A DNA stretch of 64,000 nucleotides from Haemophilus parainfluenzae (GTDB lineage Bacteria > Pseudomonadota > Gammaproteobacteria > Enterobacterales > Pasteurellaceae). The notes below the pieces were generated by a model that saw nothing but the letters and a program-made list of their open reading frames with translations, was not told where the DNA came from and ran no database searches. Numbering within the stretch: the stretch's first letter is position 1; the number at the start of each line of letters is the position of its first letter. The position numbers were made by a program, and so were the translations under genes. Positions 48,107-57,053 of this stretch are shown here, piece after piece. The stretch lies in NCBI RefSeq assembly GCF_003252725.1, contig NZ_QEPO01000003.1:124001-188000 (forward strand), written 5' to 3'.

Positions 48107-48748
48107 ATGTTTCCTGCTCATCAACTTCAATTAGAACAATTAGCGTGTCAACGTGGCGATCGCATATTGTTCACTGATCTTTCACTGCAATTTCAAAGCG
48201 GTGATTTCGTGCAAATTGAAGGGCACAATGGTATCGGCAAAACAAGTTTATTGCGCATTTTAGCTGGCCTTGCACAGCCTGTAGAAGGTAAAGTGCGGTG
48301 GAATTCAGACGAGATTACAAAACAACGCGAAGAATACCATCATCAGCTACTTTATCTCGGCCACCATTCTGGTGTGAAACCTGAATTAACGGCATGGGAA
48401 AATTTAAAATTTTATCAGCAGATTAGTCAAAGTCAGCAGGGCACAGATATTTTATGGGATGTGTTGGAAACTGTGGGCTTACTCGGTCGCGAAGATTTAC
48501 CGGCAGCCCAACTTTCAGCAGGTCAGCAAAAGCGAATTGCCTTGGCGAGATTATGGATCTCTGAAGCGCCACTTTGGATTTTGGATGAACCTTTTACAGC
48601 AATAGACAAAAAAGGGGTTGAAGTTTTGACCGCACTTTTTGAAAATCATGCTAAAAAAGGTGGAATGGTCATTTTAACGAGCCACCAAGAAGTGCCGAGT
48701 ACATTATTGAAAAAAATCAATCTTGCTGATTATAAATATAACTCTTAG
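48107..48748 (+). CDS. ccmA: CcmA, heme exporter ATP-binding subunit
   Basis: ATPase of the CcmABCD complex that releases holo-CcmE for cytochrome c maturation. 213 residues: Walker [14 protein letters not shown] (about 38-50), signature [14 protein letters not shown] (about 135), Walker [13 protein letters not shown] and switch His TSHQE. First of nine tightly packed ccm genes in the E. coli order A-I. Confidence 0.96.
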   Translation: MFPAHQLQLEQLACQRGDRILFTDLSLQFQSGDFVQIEGHNGIGKTSLLRILAGLAQPVEGKVRWNSDEITKQREEYHHQLLYLGHHSGVKPELTAWENLKFYQQISQSQQGTDILWDVLETVGLLGREDLPAAQLSAGQQKRIALARLWISEAPLWILDEPFTAIDKKGVEVLTALFENHAKKGGMVILTSHQEVPSTLLKKINLADYKYNS

Positions 48749-48754
48749 ATTTTT

Positions 48755-49420
48755 ATGATATTTTTACAGATTATAAAGCGTGAGCTGAAGATTGCGACCC
48801 GTAAACAAGCGGAAATATTGAACCCGCTTTGGTTCTTTTTAATCGTGATCACGCTGTTTCCATTGGTAATTGGGCCGGATCCTAAACTACTTTCTCGCAT
48901 TGCACCCGGGGTTGCTTGGGTGGCGGCATTGCTTTCTGCGTTGCTATCTTTTGAACGTTTATTCCGAGATGATTTTATTGATGGCTCTTTAGAACAATTG
49001 ATGCTTACGGCTCAGCCTTTAGCCCTAACGGCGCTTGCAAAAGTTGTTGCGCACTGGTTATTAACAGGTTTGCCGTTGATTCTGCTTTCTCCTATTGCCG
49101 CTTTATTGCTCTCATTAGAAGTGAATATTTGGTGGGCATTGGTGCTTACACTCTTAGTGGGCACGCCGATTTTAAGCTGCATTGGTGCAATTGGTGTGGC
49201 ATTAACGGTGGGGTTGCGTAAAGGTGGCGTATTGCTTAGTTTACTTGTGGTACCATTATTCATTCCGGTTTTAATTTTTGCTTCAGCAATTTTAGATGCC
49301 GCTACGTTAAATCTCCCTTATGGTGGACAGCTTGCTATTTTAGGTGCAATTTTGGCTGGCGCAATAACCTTATCGCCTTTTGCTATTGCCGCGGCACTAC
49401 GAATTAGTTTAGATAATTAA
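48755..49420 (+). CDS. ccmB: CcmB, heme exporter membrane subunit
   Basis: A 221-residue protein with six hydrophobic segments; typical family start LQIIKRELKIATRKQAEILNPLWFF and the FRDDFIDGSLEQLML segment. Works with CcmA and CcmC. Six bases after ccmA, 68 bases before ccmC, where an uptake signal occurs (49436-49446). Confidence 0.95.
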   Translation: MIFLQIIKRELKIATRKQAEILNPLWFFLIVITLFPLVIGPDPKLLSRIAPGVAWVAALLSALLSFERLFRDDFIDGSLEQLMLTAQPLALTALAKVVAHWLLTGLPLILLSPIAALLLSLEVNIWWALVLTLLVGTPILSCIGAIGVALTVGLRKGGVLLSLLVVPLFIPVLIFASAILDAATLNLPYGGQLAILGAILAGAITLSPFAIAAALRISLDN

Positions 49421-49488
49421 TCATCATGACGGTGAAAGTGCGGTCAGATTTTTAACTGTTTTTTATTTTTTGGAATTAAGGATCTTTT

Positions 49489-50229
49489 ATGTGGAAGTGG
49501 TTACATCCTTACGCAAAACATGAAACCCAATATCACTTATGTGGCAAATTAAGTCCATTTTTTGGTGTGATTGCGGTTTTATTATTGGCTGTTGGCATCG
49601 TTTGGGGTTTAGCTTATGCTCCGGCAGATTATCAGCAAGGCAATAGTTTCCGAATTATGTATGTCCATGTGCCTGCAGCAATTTGGTCAATGGGTGTGTA
49701 TGGTTCTATGGCTGTGGCTGCCATTATTGCGTTAGTTTGGCAAATTAAAGCCGCTCATCTTTCAATGATAGCCATGGCACCGATTGGTGCAATGTTTACC
49801 TTTATTGCCTTGGTAACAGGTGCAATTTGGGGCAAACCAATGTGGGGAACTTGGTGGGTATGGGATGCACGTTTAACTGCTGAGCTCATTCTTTTCTTCT
49901 TATATATCGGTGTATTAGCGCTTTATTCTGCATTTTCTGATCGTGCTGTGGGCGCAAAATCAGCGGGTATCTTGTGTATTGTTGGTGTGGTGAATTTACC
50001 AATCATTCACTTCTCCGTAGAGTGGTGGAATACCTTACATCAAGGGGCAAGTATCACTAAGTTTGAAAAACCTTCGATTGCAACACCGATGTTAATTCCA
50101 CTGATTTTATGTATTTTTGGATTTTTATTTTTATCCATTTGCTTTACGCTTGTGCGTTACCGCGTTGAATTGCTAAAAGAAGACAGCAAACGCCCATGGG
50201 TAAAAGAGTTAGCAAGTAAGCTGAAATAG
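49489..50229 (+). CDS. ccmC: CcmC, heme delivery to CcmE
   Basis: A heme-handling protein with six membrane segments, 246 residues. The WWD heme-binding domain is WGTWWVWDARLTAELILFFLY (about 122-142) and the flanking axial histidines are in YVHVPAAIWSM and IHFSVEWWNTLHQG. Attaches heme covalently to the CcmE His. Confidence 0.97.
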   Translation: MWKWLHPYAKHETQYHLCGKLSPFFGVIAVLLLAVGIVWGLAYAPADYQQGNSFRIMYVHVPAAIWSMGVYGSMAVAAIIALVWQIKAAHLSMIAMAPIGAMFTFIALVTGAIWGKPMWGTWWVWDARLTAELILFFLYIGVLALYSAFSDRAVGAKSAGILCIVGVVNLPIIHFSVEWWNTLHQGASITKFEKPSIATPMLIPLILCIFGFLFLSICFTLVRYRVELLKEDSKRPWVKELASKLK

Positions 50230-50258
50230 TTTTTTATTTTTATTTTAGGGAGCGGAAA

Positions 50259-50462
50259 ATGTTTTTCCAAAGTTGGAGTGATTTTATCAATATGGGAGGC
50301 TACGGTTTTTATGTGTGGCTTTCCTATGGCATTAGCCTCGTGGCAATGATCATTTTGGCGATACAAAGCGTCAAGGGGCGTAAAGCAGTATTAAAAGAAG
50401 TGTTACGCGAGCAACAACGTGAAGCCCGTTTAAACCAAGCTAATAAAGGAAATACGCTATGA
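50259..50462 (+). CDS. ccmD: CcmD, small heme exporter subunit
   Basis: A 67-residue single-span protein (membrane segment about 14-36, [22 protein letters not shown]) with a basic cytoplasmic tail, the standard CcmD form. It helps free holo-CcmE from CcmABC. Overlaps ccmE by four bases (ATGA). Confidence 0.93.
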   Translation: MFFQSWSDFINMGGYGFYVWLSYGISLVAMIILAIQSVKGRKAVLKEVLREQQREARLNQANKGNTL

Positions 50463-50989
50463 ATCCAAGACGTAAATCAAGACTTTCGATCATCATCTTT
50501 GTGATTTTAGGTATTTCGATTGCGACAGGTTTGGTGCTTTATGCGCTTCGCCAAAATATTGATTTATTTTATACCCCTTCGGAAGTTGTAGAAGGGAAAG
50601 ACGGAAATCCTGATCAAAAACCTGAAGTTGGGCAACGTATTCGTGTTGGTGGTATGGTGGTTGAAGGCTCTGTTAATCGAGATCCGAAAAGTCTCAAAGT
50701 TCGCTTTGATGTGAATGATATTGGTCCATCAATTACAGTTGAATATGAAGGTATCCTGCCGGATCTTTTCCGTGAGGGACAGGGTATTGTTGCGCAAGGT
50801 GTGTTAAAAGAACCAACCTTATTAGAAGCAACAGAAGTGCTTGCTAAACATGATGAAAATTATGTGCCGCCAGAATTAGGTGAGAAAATGCAGAAAATGC
50901 ATAAACCAATGGGGGCAGAACTAAAAGGCGAGAGTGAAGCCGATCGTCGTTATAAAGAAACCCAGCAAAAATCGCAAGAAGGTCGCTAA
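50459..50989 (+). CDS. ccmE: CcmE, periplasmic heme chaperone
   Basis: A 176-residue membrane-anchored OB-fold protein (anchor about 8-28). The covalent heme-binding His is in [14 protein letters not shown], the HxxxY motif with the Tyr axial ligand (about 130-134). The start [18 protein letters not shown] is typical. Stop and next start overlap as TAATG. Confidence 0.96.
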   Translation: MNPRRKSRLSIIIFVILGISIATGLVLYALRQNIDLFYTPSEVVEGKDGNPDQKPEVGQRIRVGGMVVEGSVNRDPKSLKVRFDVNDIGPSITVEYEGILPDLFREGQGIVAQGVLKEPTLLEATEVLAKHDENYVPPELGEKMQKMHKPMGAELKGESEADRRYKETQQKSQEGR

Positions 50990-52938
50990 TGATTGCTGAA
51001 TTAGGAAATTATGCGCTTGCTTTAAGCCTTGCCGTTTCATTCTTTTTAGCCATTCTCCCATTATGGGGGGCTGAAAAAGGTCATCCGCAACTTATGTCAT
51101 TGGCTCGTCCAATGACTTATGGTTTATTTTTTACTTTAACCATTGCGTTTGCAGCATTGTTCTATCTGTTTGCTGTAAATGATTTCAGTGTGCAATATGT
51201 GGTAAATAACTCTAACAGCAGCTTGCCGATTTATTATCGTTTATCTGCAGTTTGGGGCTCACATGAGGGGTCATTATTACTTTGGATTTGGTTATTAACA
51301 CTTTGGGGTGCAGCAGTAGCCTTATTTAGCAAACACTTGCCACAGGAAGCAGTAGCTCGTGTATTAGGTATTATGGGGATTATTAGCATCGGCTTTTTAC
51401 TCTTCGTATTATTTACCTCAAATCCGTTTACCCGTACATTCCCTGACTTCCCAGTAGATGGCAGAGAACTCAATCCAATGTTGCAAGATGTGGGCTTAAT
51501 TTTCCACCCACCATTACTTTATATGGGATATGTTGGTTTTTCTGTTGCTTTTGCCTTTGCGATCGCATCATTAATGACGGGTAAATTAGACTCAGCTTGG
51601 GCTAGATGGTCACGTCCTTGGACGATCGCTGCTTGGGTGTTTTTAACACTCGGGATCGTGCTCGGTTCTTGGTGGGCATATTATGAGCTCGGCTGGGGTG
51701 GCTGGTGGTTCTGGGATCCAGTAGAAAACTCTTCTTTAATGCCTTGGCTTGCGGGAACCGCATTAATCCACTCTTTAGCGGTGACTGAAAAACGTGGCTC
51801 TTTTAAAGCTTGGACTGTGCTTTTAGCGATTTTGGCGTTCTCCCTTTGCTTACTGGGTACATTCTTAGTTCGTTCCGGTATCTTAGTGTCAGTACACGCC
51901 TTTGCTTCAGATCCAACACGTGGTTTGTATATTCTTGCTTATTTGGTTGTAGTGATAGGTGGCTCGTTAACCTTGTATGCTTATAAAGGCAACCAAATTC
52001 GTTCGCGTGATAATGCAGAGCGCTATTCTCGTGAAACGTTATTATTATTAAATAACATCCTATTAATGACCGCACTTTGTGTGGTGTTCTTAGGAACGTT
52101 ATTGCCGTTAGTTCATAAACAATTAGGTTTGGGATCTATTTCGATCGGTGCGCCATTCTTTGATCAAATGTTCTTGATTATTATGACTCCGTTTGCCTTA
52201 TTACTGGGTATTGGACCGTTAGTAAAATGGCGTCGCGATCAGTTCTCTGAAATTCGTACACCGGTTGTTGTGAGTGCCATTGTGATGGCGATTGCAGGTT
52301 TTGCTTTACCGTATTTCCTACAAAATAAACTCACCGTCAGTGCTGTGCTTGGTACCATGATGTCCGTCATTATTGTGTTACTGAGTCTCTATGAAATGAA
52401 ACAACGTGCAACACACCGCGAATCTTTCTTTAAAGGTATTACTAAACTTTCTCGTTCCCATTGGGGGATGATTTTAGCTCACCTTGGTGTAGCGATGACC
52501 GTTTGGGGAATTGCCTTTAGCCAAAACTTCAGTGTAGAACGTGATGTGCGAATGGCTGTGGGTGATACAGTGCAGATTGCTAATTATGACTTTAAATTTG
52601 CTGGCGTGAGTGATGCAAATGGTCCTAACTATATGGGCGGTAAAGCACAAATCGACATTTCAAAAGCGGGTAAACCAGAAGCAACATTATTTGCTGAAAA
52701 ACGTTTTTATACCGTCAGTAAAATGCCAATGACGGAAGCGGCAATTAATTGGGGCTTTACTCGCGATCTTTATGTCGCTTTAGGTGAAAAAATAGATGAT
52801 AACTCATGGGCACTACGTCTTTACTATAAACCATTTATCCGTTGGATTTGGATTGGCGGATTGTTTATGGCATTAGGTGGCTTGCTCTGTATGTTTGACC
52901 GTCGTTATCGTTTTAGTCGATTAGTTAAACAGTCTTAA
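50989..52938 (+). CDS. ccmF: CcmF, heme lyase core subunit
   Basis: Transfers heme from CcmE to apocytochrome c with CcmG and CcmH. 649 residues with many membrane segments. The WWD domain is GWGGWWFWDPVENSSLMPWL (about 235-254), and conserved heme-b and periplasmic histidines occur around it (WGSHEGSLLLW, ALIHSLAVTEKRG). Followed by a small GGGGC/GCCCC hairpin (52948-52962) and ccmG. Confidence 0.97.
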   Translation: MIAELGNYALALSLAVSFFLAILPLWGAEKGHPQLMSLARPMTYGLFFTLTIAFAALFYLFAVNDFSVQYVVNNSNSSLPIYYRLSAVWGSHEGSLLLWIWLLTLWGAAVALFSKHLPQEAVARVLGIMGIISIGFLLFVLFTSNPFTRTFPDFPVDGRELNPMLQDVGLIFHPPLLYMGYVGFSVAFAFAIASLMTGKLDSAWARWSRPWTIAAWVFLTLGIVLGSWWAYYELGWGGWWFWDPVENSSLMPWLAGTALIHSLAVTEKRGSFKAWTVLLAILAFSLCLLGTFLVRSGILVSVHAFASDPTRGLYILAYLVVVIGGSLTLYAYKGNQIRSRDNAERYSRETLLLLNNILLMTALCVVFLGTLLPLVHKQLGLGSISIGAPFFDQMFLIIMTPFALLLGIGPLVKWRRDQFSEIRTPVVVSAIVMAIAGFALPYFLQNKLTVSAVLGTMMSVIIVLLSLYEMKQRATHRESFFKGITKLSRSHWGMILAHLGVAMTVWGIAFSQNFSVERDVRMAVGDTVQIANYDFKFAGVSDANGPNYMGGKAQIDISKAGKPEATLFAEKRFYTVSKMPMTEAAINWGFTRDLYVALGEKIDDNSWALRLYYKPFIRWIWIGGLFMALGGLLCMFDRRYRFSRLVKQS

Positions 52939-52990
52939 TTGTAATAAGGGGCCTATTGCCCCTAGAAATAGATGTAAAATTGATAGTGTT

Positions 52991-53536
52991 ATGAATAAAA
53001 AACTACTTATCCCACTTATTGTTTTTCTTGCCGTGGCGGCAGCTTTTTTAGTTCAGTTAGGACGTAACGCGCAAGGTGATGATCCAAAAGCGTTAGAATC
53101 TGCGCTTGTGGGAAAACCAGTGCCACAGAAAACATTAACGGATTTATTGGAAAATAAAACCTACGGTAATGAAATTTTCCAACAAGGCAAACCGATTCTA
53201 TTAAATGTGTGGGCAACTTGGTGTCCAACTTGTTATGCCGAGCATCAATACTTGAATCAATTGGCTAAACAAGGTGTAACAATCATTGGTATCGACTATA
53301 AAGATGAATCACCAAAAGCGATAAAATGGCTGAAAGATTTAGGCAATCCTTATAGTCTTGTGCTTAAAGATGAAAAAGGTTCTTTTGCATTAGATTTGGG
53401 GGTTTACGGCGCACCAGAAACATTTATCGTGGATGGCAAAGGTGTGATTCATTATCGCTTAGCGGGTGATGTGAATGAACGCGTTTGGAATGAGACCTTA
53501 AAACCGATTTATGACAAACTCGCGGAGAAACCATAA
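52991..53536 (+). CDS. ccmG: CcmG (DsbE), thiol-disulphide reductant for cytochrome c maturation
   Basis: A membrane-anchored thioredoxin-fold protein, 181 residues: N-terminal anchor (about 4-22), active site NVWATWCPTCYAEH (CPTC about 77-80), acidic Glu, and the cis-Pro loop GVYGAPETFIVD. It keeps apocytochrome CxxCH cysteines reduced. Shares one base with ccmH. Confidence 0.96.
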   Translation: MNKKLLIPLIVFLAVAAAFLVQLGRNAQGDDPKALESALVGKPVPQKTLTDLLENKTYGNEIFQQGKPILLNVWATWCPTCYAEHQYLNQLAKQGVTIIGIDYKDESPKAIKWLKDLGNPYSLVLKDEKGSFALDLGVYGAPETFIVDGKGVIHYRLAGDVNERVWNETLKPIYDKLAEKP

Positions 53537-54003
53537 TGAAAAGATCATGGCTTTTTTTAACCGCACTTTTTGTGAGTATCTCGGCGACAGCTTCTATTGA
53601 TGCATTGAATTTTGCATCACCAGAGCAAGAAAAAGACTATCATCAATTAACACAAGAATTGCGTTGTCCTCAATGTCAAAATAACAATATTGCTGATTCG
53701 AATGCAACCATTGCAGTAGATATGCGTGGTAAAGTGTTTGAGCTGTTACAAGAAGGTAAAAATCGAAATGAAGTGGTGGATTATATGATCCAACGCTATG
53801 GCAATTTCGTGACTTATGATCCACCAATGACGATGTCAACAATCGTTCTATGGATTGCCCCAATTTTGTTAGTGTTGATTGGCATTCTATTTGTATTTAA
53901 ACGTAAATCTAAAAGCCCAAGTGCGGTCAATTCTGACGCGATTTTAGATGATGAAGAGAATGCACGTCTATCGGCTTTACTCAAAGAAAAGGATAAATCA
54001 TGA
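53536..54003 (+). CDS. ccmH: CcmH, apocytochrome thiol reductase
   Basis: A 155-residue protein: signal/anchor, then the conserved LRCPQCQNNNIADSNA motif (Cys pair about 48-51), a three-helix domain and a C-terminal membrane segment (about 98-118). It is the short CcmH/NrfF-like form, with the TPR part as the separate gene ccmI. An uptake signal (53920-53929) lies within the tail. Confidence 0.95.
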   Translation: MKRSWLFLTALFVSISATASIDALNFASPEQEKDYHQLTQELRCPQCQNNNIADSNATIAVDMRGKVFELLQEGKNRNEVVDYMIQRYGNFVTYDPPMTMSTIVLWIAPILLVLIGILFVFKRKSKSPSAVNSDAILDDEENARLSALLKEKDKS

Positions 54004-54917
54004 ATTTTGCATTAAGTATTATTGCGCTCACTTTAGTCGTGGGATTGATTTGTTTTTATCCCTTGTTACGTTCTGTTAAAGCGAAAGAAGATAAAAAGCG
54101 TGATGAATTAAATAAAGCGTTATATTTTTCTCGTTTGCAAGAGATTGAGCAAGATAATCAACAGGGTTTAGTTGAAAATGTTGAACAACTCAAGCAAGAG
54201 CTACAAAAAACATTATTGGAAGATATTCCTCAAAAAGAGACTCAAACAATCGATAAAAATGCTAAAAATTACGGTAAGTTGTGGTTTGTTTCTGGTTTAT
54301 TAGGTTTGGCCATTATTGCTGGTGCGGCTTATTTCCCTCTGGGATCTTGGAAAGCCGAAGATATGATGGAAAAGACATTGGCAAAATTACCTTATTTCTT
54401 TGAACGGATCAAAGAAGAAGACACAAACCCAATGACAGATGCAGAAATGCAGCAATTTTCGACCGCACTTCGTTTGGATTTACAAAAAACACCAAAGGAT
54501 GCTAAAAAATGGTGGTTGTTAGGTCAGGTAGGGATGAATTTAGGTAATGGAAAATTAGCCTTTGATAGTTATCAACAAGCGAATAAACTTGAGCCGGATA
54601 ATTTAGATTATAAGCTTTCTTATGCGCGTATGTTAATGTCTTCTGAAGATCAAACGGATAAACTGAAAGGTAATCAGCTTTTACGCGAGATTATTCGTCA
54701 AGATCATTCTAATCCTGAAGCATTAAGTTTACTTGCTTTCAGTTATTTTGAAGGTGAGGATTATAAAATGGCAGCCGTTACCTGGGCAATGATGCTACGT
54801 TTATTGGAACCAGATGATCCTCGCGTGCCAATGCTTGAAAAGAGTATTCGTGCGGCACGTGATGCTCTTGCTTTACAGGAAGAAGAAAAAGCAAAAAGTG
54901 TCACACCGGAGAAATAA
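54000..54917 (+). CDS. ccmI: CcmI, apocytochrome c chaperone with TPR domain
   Basis: A 305-residue protein with two membrane segments (about 2-20 and 93-112) separated by a cytoplasmic coiled coil (EDKKRDELNKALYFSRLQEIEQ), then a periplasmic TPR domain (WWLLGQVGMNLGNGKLAFDSY and following). It presents apocytochromes to CcmFH. Overlaps ccmH by four bases and shares one base with gloA2. Confidence 0.93.
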   Translation: MNFALSIIALTLVVGLICFYPLLRSVKAKEDKKRDELNKALYFSRLQEIEQDNQQGLVENVEQLKQELQKTLLEDIPQKETQTIDKNAKNYGKLWFVSGLLGLAIIAGAAYFPLGSWKAEDMMEKTLAKLPYFFERIKEEDTNPMTDAEMQQFSTALRLDLQKTPKDAKKWWLLGQVGMNLGNGKLAFDSYQQANKLEPDNLDYKLSYARMLMSSEDQTDKLKGNQLLREIIRQDHSNPEALSLLAFSYFEGEDYKMAAVTWAMMLRLLEPDDPRVPMLEKSIRAARDALALQEEEKAKSVTPEK

Positions 54918-55315
54918 TGAAACCTCAATTATTAGGTTTTCACCATATTGCAATTATTGCTTCGAACTATGCTCGTTCGAAGCATTTTTATATGGAGATT
55001 TTAGGGGCAAAACAGTTAAATGAAACTTATCGTGAAGAGCGAGATAGTTATAAATTAGATTTAAGTTTTCCTGATGGGAGTCAAATAGAGCTATTTTCTT
55101 TCCCAAATCCGCCTCAAAGAGTAACTAGCCCTGAAGCCTGTGGTTTACGGCATTTGGCATTCAAAGTAGAAAATATTGATGAGTATGTCGCTTATCTTTT
55201 TGAAAATAGCATTGATAGTGAACCAATTAGGGTTGATGAATTAACGGGAATGAAGTACACTTTCTTTAGAGACCCAGATTATTTACCTATTGAGTTATAC
55301 GAAAATAATTATTAA
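54917..55315 (+). CDS. gloA2: GloA2/YaeR-like VOC-family protein
   Basis: A 132-residue glyoxalase-fold protein closely resembling E. coli YaeR: FHHIAIIASNYARSKHFYMEILGA, REERDSYKLDL, IELFSFPNPPQR, CGLRHLAFKVENIDE and the terminal LPIELYE. Metal-binding residues (His about 9, Glu about 57, His about 78, Glu about 128) are all present. Proposed lactoylglutathione lyase-like activity; the true substrate is not proven. Its TAATG junction with ccmI suggests cotranscription. Confidence 0.88.
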   Translation: MKPQLLGFHHIAIIASNYARSKHFYMEILGAKQLNETYREERDSYKLDLSFPDGSQIELFSFPNPPQRVTSPEACGLRHLAFKVENIDEYVAYLFENSIDSEPIRVDELTGMKYTFFRDPDYLPIELYENNY

Positions 55316-55334
55316 CGTAGAAAATCAAATTATT

Positions 55335-55928
55335 ATGAGTCATATTAAGAAAAAAATTGGGATTTACTCTTTTTGTATTTTAGCATCGTCAGTTGTTTTA
55401 GCCGAAGGTAGTAGTGTTGTATATGCAACAAAGGTAAAAACGCCTGAAAATAATCTTTCAGTTAATGTTTCTGAAAGTAATATTTCTGAAACAGTGAAAT
55501 ATATTGATGGAAAAGGGCAAAGAAGTTTAGATCCTAAATCTGAAAAAGATATGGAAGAGCTTGCTAATAGTGTTGAATTTGAAGTATATAAATTTAACGA
55601 AGTTGCGGCATCCAAAACAACGTTTCTTTCACCAGCGGGAATCTGTAGCGGTTTTAAAAGTACAGATGGTGTAGATGTAACAAATTCTAGTAATTATTAC
55701 ATTAAGCCAAATGATGCCAGTGAATATTATGGAAGCGTGTTAGGGGCAACAATTTATAAACAGAGCGAAACGAAAACTTCGCAGTATGTGCCTGTTTATG
55801 CAATAAAGAATGCCAATGTAGCGAAATACATTGAAAATAACGAAGATCCTAATGTTAGAAGAAAAGCGAACGAACGGATCAAAGAAGGCAGAGAAACACT
55901 TAATAAAGTGGTTTGTAACAAAAGGTAA
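55335..55928 (+). CDS. Unrecognised exported protein
   Basis: I do not recognise it. The ATG at 55335 starts a signal peptide (MSHIKKKIGIYSFCILASSVVLAEG, cut here to its outline: basic start, hydrophobic core, cleavage after VLA), giving about 197 residues. The frame extends 15 codons upstream into the end of gloA2. The mature part is polar, with two cysteines (GICSGF, and KVVCNKR at the very end) that could form a disulphide. A run of charged residues precedes the C-terminus (NNEDPNVRRKANERIKEGRE). AT-rich relative to the ccm genes. It is paired with the small lipoprotein gene 5 bases downstream. Confidence 0.7.
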   Translation: MSHIKKKIGIYSFCILASSVVLAEGSSVVYATKVKTPENNLSVNVSESNISETVKYIDGKGQRSLDPKSEKDMEELANSVEFEVYKFNEVAASKTTFLSPAGICSGFKSTDGVDVTNSSNYYIKPNDASEYYGSVLGATIYKQSETKTSQYVPVYAIKNANVAKYIENNEDPNVRRKANERIKEGRETLNKVVCNKR

Positions 55929-55933
55929 AATTT

Positions 55934-56230
55934 ATGAAAAAATTAATCTCTATTGCAGCGTTAGCTGTTTTAACTGCGTGTACTGCACCTCAGGAAGCTT
56001 CAAGTATTGGTAATGGCGCAGCTGCGTATGATATGAATACTGTACAAGATTATAATGCTCGAGTAACAAGTGGTAATACTGTTACTGCTCGAGAAAAAGC
56101 GAGAGTCGCACAAAGAGATAGCGTTCCAAATGAAGTGAATGCAAGCGATCATCGTCCAAAAATGACAGGCTATTCTCGTTATCCAGTGGCCATTATGCCG
56201 GCATTTGGCTATTGTCACCATTGCTGGTAA
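55934..56230 (+). CDS. Small unrecognised lipoprotein
   Basis: Ninety-eight residues. Signal peptide MKKLISIAALAVLTAC with lipobox LTAC, lipidated Cys at 16 followed by Thr, predicting the outer membrane. The mature part is Ala/Thr/Asn/Arg-rich (NTVTAREKARVAQRDSVPNE) and ends in an unusual GYCHHCW, a CxxC with two His that could bind metal. It follows the exported protein gene by 5 bases and is followed by a terminator, so the two likely form a pair. Function unknown. Confidence 0.72.
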   Translation: MKKLISIAALAVLTACTAPQEASSIGNGAAAYDMNTVQDYNARVTSGNTVTAREKARVAQRDSVPNEVNASDHRPKMTGYSRYPVAIMPAFGYCHHCW

Positions 56231-56243
56231 TTAAATAAAGAAA

Positions 56244-56280
56244 AAATAACCGCGCTTGAAAAAGTGCGGTTATTTTTTTT
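56244..56280. terminator. Terminator with uptake-signal-like arms after the lipoprotein gene
   Basis: AAATAACCGCGCTT, loop GAAA, AAGTGCGGTTATTT followed by T5 or more; one arm is an exact uptake signal, the other has a mismatch (GCGCTT for GCACTT). Confidence 0.88.
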
Positions 56281-56286
56281 GCTTGT

Positions 56287-56982
56287 TTATAAGCCTAAAA
56301 TCGATTTCACAAAAGGAATCGTCAGATTTCGTTTGGCTTGTAGTGAGGCTTCATCGAGTTTCACTAATGCTTCTTTTAGTGTTGCCATATCACGATCTAA
56401 ACGCGTGAATATAAAATTGGCAGTCTCATCTGAAAGTATGATGCCTCGTTGATGGGCATTCTGTTTCAATACTGCAAATTTTTGTTCATCGCTGAGTGGA
56501 ATCAATTGATAACTTTCTCCCCATTTTAAGCGAGAAGCAAGATCCGGTAATTTAACGGGTAGAGCCGTTGGAGATTGATCTGCACTGACAACTAATAAAG
56601 TTTTGCCATTAGCCTTAATACGATTAAAGAGATCAAATAAGGCAATTTCCCATTCTGAATTTCCAATAATTGTTTGCAAATCATCTAAACAAACTAATTC
56701 TTGATGTTCCAAATTCTCAAAAACTGCAGTAGAAAAATATTGTGATTTGCTCAATGGGACATAAATGGCGCTCCGTTGTTTCTGAATATATTCATTACAG
56801 AGTGCGCGTAGAAGATGAGTTTTTCCGACGCTTTGGTTTCCCCAAAGGTAGAAGAATTGCTGTTGTAAATCAGTCATGTTTTGGCGTAAAGAATTGAGCA
56901 ATAATGCATTATTATCGCTATAAAAATTCTCAAGCGTTTCATCATCAATTTGATGAATAGGTAAAGAAAGTTGCTGATTCAC
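56287..56982 (-). CDS. hda: Hda, regulator of DnaA inactivation
   Basis: A DnaA-like AAA+ protein that, with the beta clamp, stimulates DnaA-ATP hydrolysis. 231 residues from a GTG. The N-terminal clamp-binding motif is QLSLPI (residues 4-9). Walker A is the variant WGNQSVGKTHLLRA; Walker B is LVCLDDLQTI; no DNA-binding domain IV follows, as expected. Downstream of uraA, as in E. coli. Both of its partners (dnaA, dnaN) are also in this window. Confidence 0.95.
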   Translation of the reverse strand: MNQQLSLPIHQIDDETLENFYSDNNALLLNSLRQNMTDLQQQFFYLWGNQSVGKTHLLRALCNEYIQKQRSAIYVPLSKSQYFSTAVFENLEHQELVCLDDLQTIIGNSEWEIALFDLFNRIKANGKTLLVVSADQSPTALPVKLPDLASRLKWGESYQLIPLSDEQKFAVLKQNAHQRGIILSDETANFIFTRLDRDMATLKEALVKLDEASLQAKRNLTIPFVKSILGL

Positions 56983-57010
56983 GGATTAACGAGTTGATTT
57001 AAAATAAAAA

Positions 57011-57042
57011 AGAAAGGGCTAAATTTTCATTTAACCCTTTTG
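57011..57042 (-). terminator. Hairpin between uraA and hda
   Basis: AAAGGGCTAAAT (57013-57024), loop TTTC, ATTTAACCCTTT (57029-57040), followed on the minus strand by CTTTTTTATTTT. It should end or attenuate uraA transcription before hda. Confidence 0.75.
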
Positions 57043-57053
57043 TTTGGGAAGTT

